The notes under the pieces: generated by a model
Database searches by the model: none
What the model was told of the DNA's origin: nothing
Seen by the model: the letters and a program-made list of their open reading frames with translations, nothing else
Shown here: piece after piece, positions 59,317 to 64,000 of the stretch
Numbering within the stretch: position 1 is the first letter of the stretch
Layout of the letters: every line of letters starts with the position of its first letter
Made by a program: the position numbers and the translations under genes
Assembly: GCA_036346355.1 (NCBI GenBank)
Contig: CM070579.1
Coordinates: forward strand, 372,001-436,000
Source of the DNA: Rhipidocladum racemiflorum
Taxonomy: Eukaryota > Streptophyta > Magnoliopsida > Poales > Poaceae
Direction: 5' to 3'
Length of the DNA: 64,000 nt

Positions 59317-59567
59317 GACTATCTCCAACAATTTCCTTTCATTCCATTCCCTTCTCTCTTCCCTTCCTCATATTCATTTCCTTTATTTTCTACCATCTCC
59401 AACAGCATCTCATTGAAGGATTTTGTGAAGGGATTGGAGAGAGAATTCCTTCACAGAGAGATTCTCTCTCCGAATCCCGTCCGAAGGGAATCGTGAAGGG
59501 AATCCGTTGGAGCACTTGGGATCTGTTCGCGGATTTGGAGGTTGAAGGGAATCCGCTGGAGATAGTC
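59317..59567. mobile_element. Tourist-like MITE upstream of CWC15
   Basis: 251 bp bounded by TTA on each side (59314-59316, 59568-59570), with inverted ends GACTATCTCCAACA at left and, from the right, GACTATCTCCAGCGGATTCCC. The interior carries repeated GAAGGGAAT and GAGAGA words. It begins about 200 bp upstream of the CWC15 start codon. Confidence 0.75.
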
Positions 59568-59935
59568 TTAGAACCAAGAGAAGTACTGGCCTCCGATCTT
59601 CTCTTTTTCTTTGGAGACAAACAACTTATAAGGTGCTTGCTGTTACCACAGGCGTAGCTAACATAGGGCCTTCTTAGTGTGGAGCTCACCCTCCGCCCGT
59701 CCCACCCTAAGTATCTCTTTAGTATCGGCGCTCAATTTTTGGTATAGCGGTAACGAATACACACCAGCTCAGACACGGTTAGAGGAAGAAGAAGCTTTTG
59801 CTGCGTGGGTGAGCTGCTTCATGGGAAATGTGGTTTGATGGGCCACTACTTATTGGAGATCTAATTTGATAATTGGTGACTTCATTTGTTGCTTAACTGC
59901 CTGCACAATTGGGCACAAACCCTAGACGAGCGCAG

Positions 59936-59940
<5 letters not shown>

Positions 59941-59972
<32 letters not shown>
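59941..59972. repeat. (AG)n tract
   Basis: A 32-bp AG microsatellite in intergenic sequence, not clearly linked to a gene. Confidence 0.85.
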
Positions 59973-59973
<1 letters not shown>

Positions 59974-60764
59974 CTCAACGCCTCTCCTTCACGAAGACAC
60001 AACAGCCAACCGAATTGAGGGTGCTTGATGCGCGTTGCGAGGAGTTAGCGATTACGAAGGCATGGCAAGCGCATCGAGTGGATGCCAGGAGCCAGCGAAG
60101 CCGCGAGCATGCGGCGATAGGCAGCCCACCGCGGCGACGACGAGCAGGTAGGGAAGGCGGCGCAGCGTGAGTTGGCGAGTGCCTGACCGGTTGAATGGGC
60201 TGACCATAATAGTAAACAGGCAATGTGATCCCTTTTTCTGATTTACATTTTTTTTTGGTCAATTGTAACTGTGTTAATGGGTTGCATAGAGACAATAACT
60301 GATTTGTTTGATCAGTTGGTATTAACATGTTCGTAGATTTGCAAGAGTTTGACAAAGCGAACGTTGCAAAGTATTTCTTAAGTAATAAAGTACTATTAGT
60401 AACCATCGAACCAAGAACACAACACAAGTTGTTTAGCATGTTTGTTTCAATTTAGCGTAATCCTTTGAGCACACTTTCTATTAATTTTGCTGGCTTCCCC
60501 ACGGGGGCAAACCATCTTTGTATATGATCAAACGGTAGAGGAGATTACACAGCAGCTGATCATCTAAATTATAAGCAGTGATTAACCCCAATGCCGTGCA
60601 TCTGATCTTCACAATGCACCAGCAGCAGCTTAATCTTGGAGGGAACCACTCGCTCGTTTATTGCTTCACACTTGGAGAAGATGCAGATGCAGGTGCGGGC
60701 GCTGCTACTATGTGTACTAGCAAGCGGCCATGGCCGCAGACAGCAACAAGGTGAAGGCCGAGAG

Positions 60765-62976
60765 CTATTTGCTGCTTCCAGGTGCAGCAGGGATGGAGTA
60801 GGAGCACTGCTGGACGGTGACCTGGTCGATGGGCAGCGTGTCCGTGGGGAACGGGCACGCGCCGTCGTGCGCACCCTGCAGCGGCTGGCACGGCGAGGGG
60901 CTGACGTTGGCCGACACGCCCTCCACGTCGGTGCACGTCCACGGGTACTTCCTCGACTTGGCCAGCTGCGCCGTCACGTTGGCGATGCAGATGCCCCTGA
61001 AGGGCGCGCCCTGGATGCCCTCCAGCCGCGCCGCCGTGTTGACGCCGGTGGCCACGACGTCCTGGTAGCTGATGTTGTCCACCACGGGCACGGCGTTGGG
61101 GTCGTACTTGTCGTCGGGGTGCGACTTGTAGTTGCCCGTCATCCAGAACACCCACTTCATGGTGTTGAGGCTCATCCCGCGCACGAAGACGTCCTTCACG
61201 TACGCGCCGCGCCCCACCGCCGTCTTGATGCGCACGCCGGACTCCGAGTCGATCGCCGTGATGTCCTCCGCGCGCACGTCCTGGATGCCGCCCGACATCT
61301 CGCTCCCCAGCGCGATCACCGCGCTCGTCGGGGACACGCACGTCAGCCGCCGGATCACGATGTGCTGGCTCGGCATGCCGTACGCGATGCCGTACTCGTC
61401 CCACCCGCTCTTGATCGCCACGCAGTCGTCGCCGGACACGATGTAGCAGTCCTCGATCCGGACCTGCGAGCACGAGTCTGCATCCATCCACCAGTACCGA
61501 ATCGGTCACTACTCTCGATCGGTGTCTGCATCCTTCCAATCAATGCCGTGCGATGCCGCTCGTACGTACCGGGGTTGATGCCGTCGGTGTTGGGGGAGTG
61601 CGTCGGAGCGAGGATGGTGATGCCCTGCACGACGATGTTGCTGCTGTAGACCGGATGGATGTTCCATGCCGGCGAGTTGAGCAGCGTGAGGTTGGAGATG
61701 AAGATGGTGTCGGAGTGCATCAGCTCGATCAGGTAACCGCGAGTGTACTTGAGCTGGTTCTTGTGGAACTTTGACCACCACATTGCGCCCTGCCCATCTA
61801 TTGTTCCGTTGTTGCCTGAAATAACCAGTTAGTGAGAGGTGTTGTGTTGGTCATCGAAGCAGAATCAGATTGATACCATCCATCTTGTCTTGAAGAATCT
61901 CATTAATTTGCAGCCTTGCAGAGAGAGAAACATACATCTCCATATATATATATATACTACTGGTTAGATTATTCAGCTTCTTGACAGTGAAATTTGGTGT
62001 GCATTTGTTCACAACAGTTGAGCTTTTGTCAGGCTAAATTAAGAGGACTACTTACCAGTAATGACCACATCTGTGAGGTTTGATCCACCGATAAGGCTAG
62101 TGTATCGTCCTCCGATTTTGTCTCTTCCTCTTCCATAAGAAGGCAGAGGATCCACAACTGGCCATTCGCTTATATCCTGCACCACCAAATTAGCTTAGCT
62201 TGTTGGTAACATCCGAAGCTGAAGAAGCTCGACAACTCTTTTCATTACTATTATCTCCCTGTTATAAACGAGATCTAAACAACAACAAGTTCATGTTAAT
62301 TAGAAACTGCATCAGGAATAATGATCAATATCTCAAATACTCCGGTTCATATGTCTGTCTGGGCAACACGGTATTTTCGGCATTGCTCTACTGCGTAGTG
62401 ACAACTGAGAACATATCATCAATTGCTCGGTACAATTTCCGTAAACAAAATTGCCATTGTTCGGTTCAAGCACCAATTAACATCTGAAGCAACAAGATGT
62501 ATAGGCAATCGTATTATGCGTTTGGGTATCAATGCTCGTATCTAGTTATCATACTAGCAATACAAATATTATTGTCCTTCAAAATGAAGAAGAAAATAGA
62601 AAGAGAGCATTGGAGAGATACAACAGACCTGGGAGCCGAGGATGACGGCGTTGCTGTGGAGGAAGAGGGTGAAGTGGCTGGTGAGGTTGAAGGGCCCCGT
62701 CAGCCACTTTCCCGCCGGCACGTACAGCATGCCGCCGCCGCCGTCGCCGGAGTACTGCGAAAGGTGATCCACCGCCGACCGGAACGCCTTCGTATTCGAC
62801 GTTGTGCCATCGCCAACGCCGCCGAAGTCGGTCAGCGACGCCGTGTGCTCCCGGCAGCTCGGCGCCAGGTACATGCTCTGGCCGGCGCTCCCCGCTGGTG
62901 GGCCGTGGCGGCGCGCCGCTACAGTCGCCGACGCGGCGAGGAGGAGGAGGCATAGGGAGCGGAGAAGCTGTGCCAA
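60765..62976 (-). CDS. Polygalacturonase-like GH28 enzyme, ATG start not found in place
   Basis: Exons 62976(?)-62629, 62176-62056, 61815-61570 and 61477-60765 encode about 475 residues. GH28 enzymes hydrolyse galacturonan in pectin of the cell wall. Numbering from codon TTG at 62976, a hydrophobic signal peptide (LLRSLCLLLLAASATVAA) is followed by ASLTDFGGVGDGTTSNTKAF. The active-site motifs come next: NTDG (232-235), GDD (255-257), a His-containing PSQHIVIRRL (His278) and RIK (322-324). The plant clade with SQHI instead of GHG at motif III is well known. The oddity is the start: TTGGCACAGCTT stands where ATG GCA would be expected, and no in-frame ATG lies between it and the upstream stop. 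Either the start was lost, or CAG/CTT is an acceptor and a short first exon lies upstream (candidate 63622-63587). Confidence 0.87.
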
Positions 62977-63586
62977 GAAACGGGAGATCGTCGGTGCGTT
63001 AGACTTGAAAAAACTTCTTTTGGAAAGTTTTTACAGGAGATGATTTGGTGAGTGGTGTTCAATTTCGGGAATTTTTGTTAAAAATTTGTCCTGTAAACAG
63101 CGAAAGATGAGGAATTGCAGACTTTGACAGAGAAAGCTCAGAAATTTGACACTGCTGTTACTGCATAGGGGCACTTGAGCAAAAAACAAGAACAAGAGGT
63201 AAAATTTTGGCTGTGCATGCGAGGAATCGCAATATATTCCTGCAAATCCGAGAGAGAACAAAACCAAACGGGAACAAAGGTTTCGCATAAAATGTGACCT
63301 TTTTTCAGGCGGTGGGCTTTTCCAAAACAAAATCTGACAACACCAAACCGACATTTCTGTGCCATCTTGTGCAAAAAGATGGGATTTCTCAGCGCGCCAT
63401 TTCATTCAGAAGATGCACACATGCAATCTATGCGAAGATACTTTTTTTTTTTTTGTGGAAATTGGCCAAGAGATCTAACATTATTCAGTAAAGAAGAAGA
63501 AACAACAAGCCATTCAAGAGATTTGCAGGGCATCCATAGAAGAGTAGTAGAACTGAAAGAAGAAACACGAAAAGGCAGTTGGTTAC

Positions 63587-63622
63587 ATGGAGAGGTGACG
63601 CATCGGGCGTTTGCAACGCCAT
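63587..63622 (-). other. Candidate first coding exon of the polygalacturonase
   Basis: GGCAATGGCG at 63622 is a good plant start context. Its frame, MALQTPDASPLH, reaches a GT donor (CAT/GTAACC) after 36 bases, phase 0, and could join the phase-0 acceptor TTCTTGGCACAG/CTT at 62967. This would give a 484-residue protein whose signal peptide starts about 12 residues in. It is a hypothesis based only on phase and consensus. Confidence 0.3.
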
Positions 63623-63677
63623 TGCCGCTCTCTGCTGGTAATCGTAGCAGTGACCAGCGAGTGCGAGTGGCCACACA

Positions 63678-63682
<5 letters not shown>

Positions 63683-63722
<40 letters not shown>
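63683..63722. repeat. (AG)n tract upstream of the polygalacturonase
   Basis: Reads as CT on the gene strand, roughly 700 bp before the signal-peptide exon and about 60 bp before the candidate upstream ATG. Confidence 0.85.
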
Positions 63723-63724
<2 letters not shown>

Positions 63725-64000
63725 TGGATGGTGGAGTGGATTGTAGTGGCGATGAGGAGGGGATTCATTTATAGGGGGCCTTTCTGCACTGTTCGGCGTT
63801 AGCTTGGTTCATTAGTTAATGAGATTTATGCAACCCAGTACACCCAACTTTTCCTGCGTCCTCTCTTCTGTCCCTACAAATTGACAACCTACTATAATCA
63901 AGGGAAAAAATTACATATAACCTTATGCCATCTTTGGTTTAATTTACACTCCTATAGATGTATTTGTGCCTCATCTTTCTTTCCCATGTCTGTCAGTTAC

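Larger units (their letters stand above)
59117..60764. other. Region between CWC15 and the polygalacturonase
   Basis: Holds the CWC15 promoter (first ~200 bp), a Tourist-like MITE (59317-59567), an AG microsatellite (59941-59972) and polygalacturonase 3' sequence near 60765. A GC-richer stretch at 60000-60170 has no recognisable product. Confidence 0.5.
62977..64000. other. Polygalacturonase upstream region
   Basis: Expected promoter and 5' UTR of the minus-strand gene, including a 40-bp AG/CT tract at 63683-63722. No other gene recognised to the right edge. Confidence 0.5.

Noticed and set aside
60000..60170. GC-rich open frame downstream of the polygalacturonase
   Set aside because: No recognisable protein motif, preceded by an AG microsatellite and without plausible splice context.
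60636..61649. 337-codon open frame on the plus strand opposite the polygalacturonase
   Set aside because: It is antisense to a GH28 exon with clear active-site motifs; low-complexity Arg/His/Val composition is typical of a GC-rich shadow.
1..64000. CRISPR arrays, tRNA or rRNA genes, bacterial operons
   Set aside because: None seen; gene structures are clearly plant nuclear.

Overview
The window is nuclear DNA from a grass (Poaceae). First exons are GC-rich, the genes are intron-rich with GT-AG splice sites, and the gaps hold Stowaway-, Tourist- and hAT-type small transposons plus a Helitron remnant. The gene order (BAG7-like, lactate dehydrogenase, HAM/SCL6 GRAS factor, bL9, PDH E2, PRMT7, SEC16, WAT1 transporter, CBE1-like, MinD, CWC15, polygalacturonase) resembles what I recall of the short-arm end of rice chromosome 6. 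That is memory only and was not checked, so I infer Oryza or a close relative.

Layout. 1-3140 (-): BAG7-like co-chaperone gene running off the left edge, with a premature stop. 5136-6294 (-): broken L-lactate dehydrogenase. 9424-11001 (+): GRAS factor with a miR171 site. 14531-16826 (-): mitochondrial ribosomal protein bL9, 6 exons. 18098-19790 (-): decayed 3' half of a pyruvate dehydrogenase E2 gene. 20407-28117 (+): PRMT7, 14 exons. 28818-35866 (-): SEC16, 13 exons. 36480-37760: tandem repeat and Helitron rep/helicase remnant. 39176-41168 (-): WAT1/EamA transporter, 6 exons. 41.8-45.3 kb: Stowaway MITE, a second MITE, tandem repeats and a hAT remnant. 45906-51799 (+): CBE1-like eIF4E-binding protein, 10 exons. 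53130-55064 (+): plastid MinD. 55828-59116 (-): CWC15, with a complete small hAT element in intron 1. 60765-62976 (-): GH28 polygalacturonase whose ATG is not where expected.

The genes are independent eukaryotic units, not operons. PRMT7/SEC16 and MinD/CWC15 are convergent pairs. Exon models were built by hand from reading frame, splice consensus and family knowledge. In every intact model the exon phases add up to one open frame.

I found no unknown multi-gene system. The most notable features are the run of damaged genes (BAG7-like, LDH, E2, possibly the polygalacturonase) among intact housekeeping genes, and several small mobile elements with readable ends and target duplications. One is a 61-bp foldback that can be dated relative to a local duplication.
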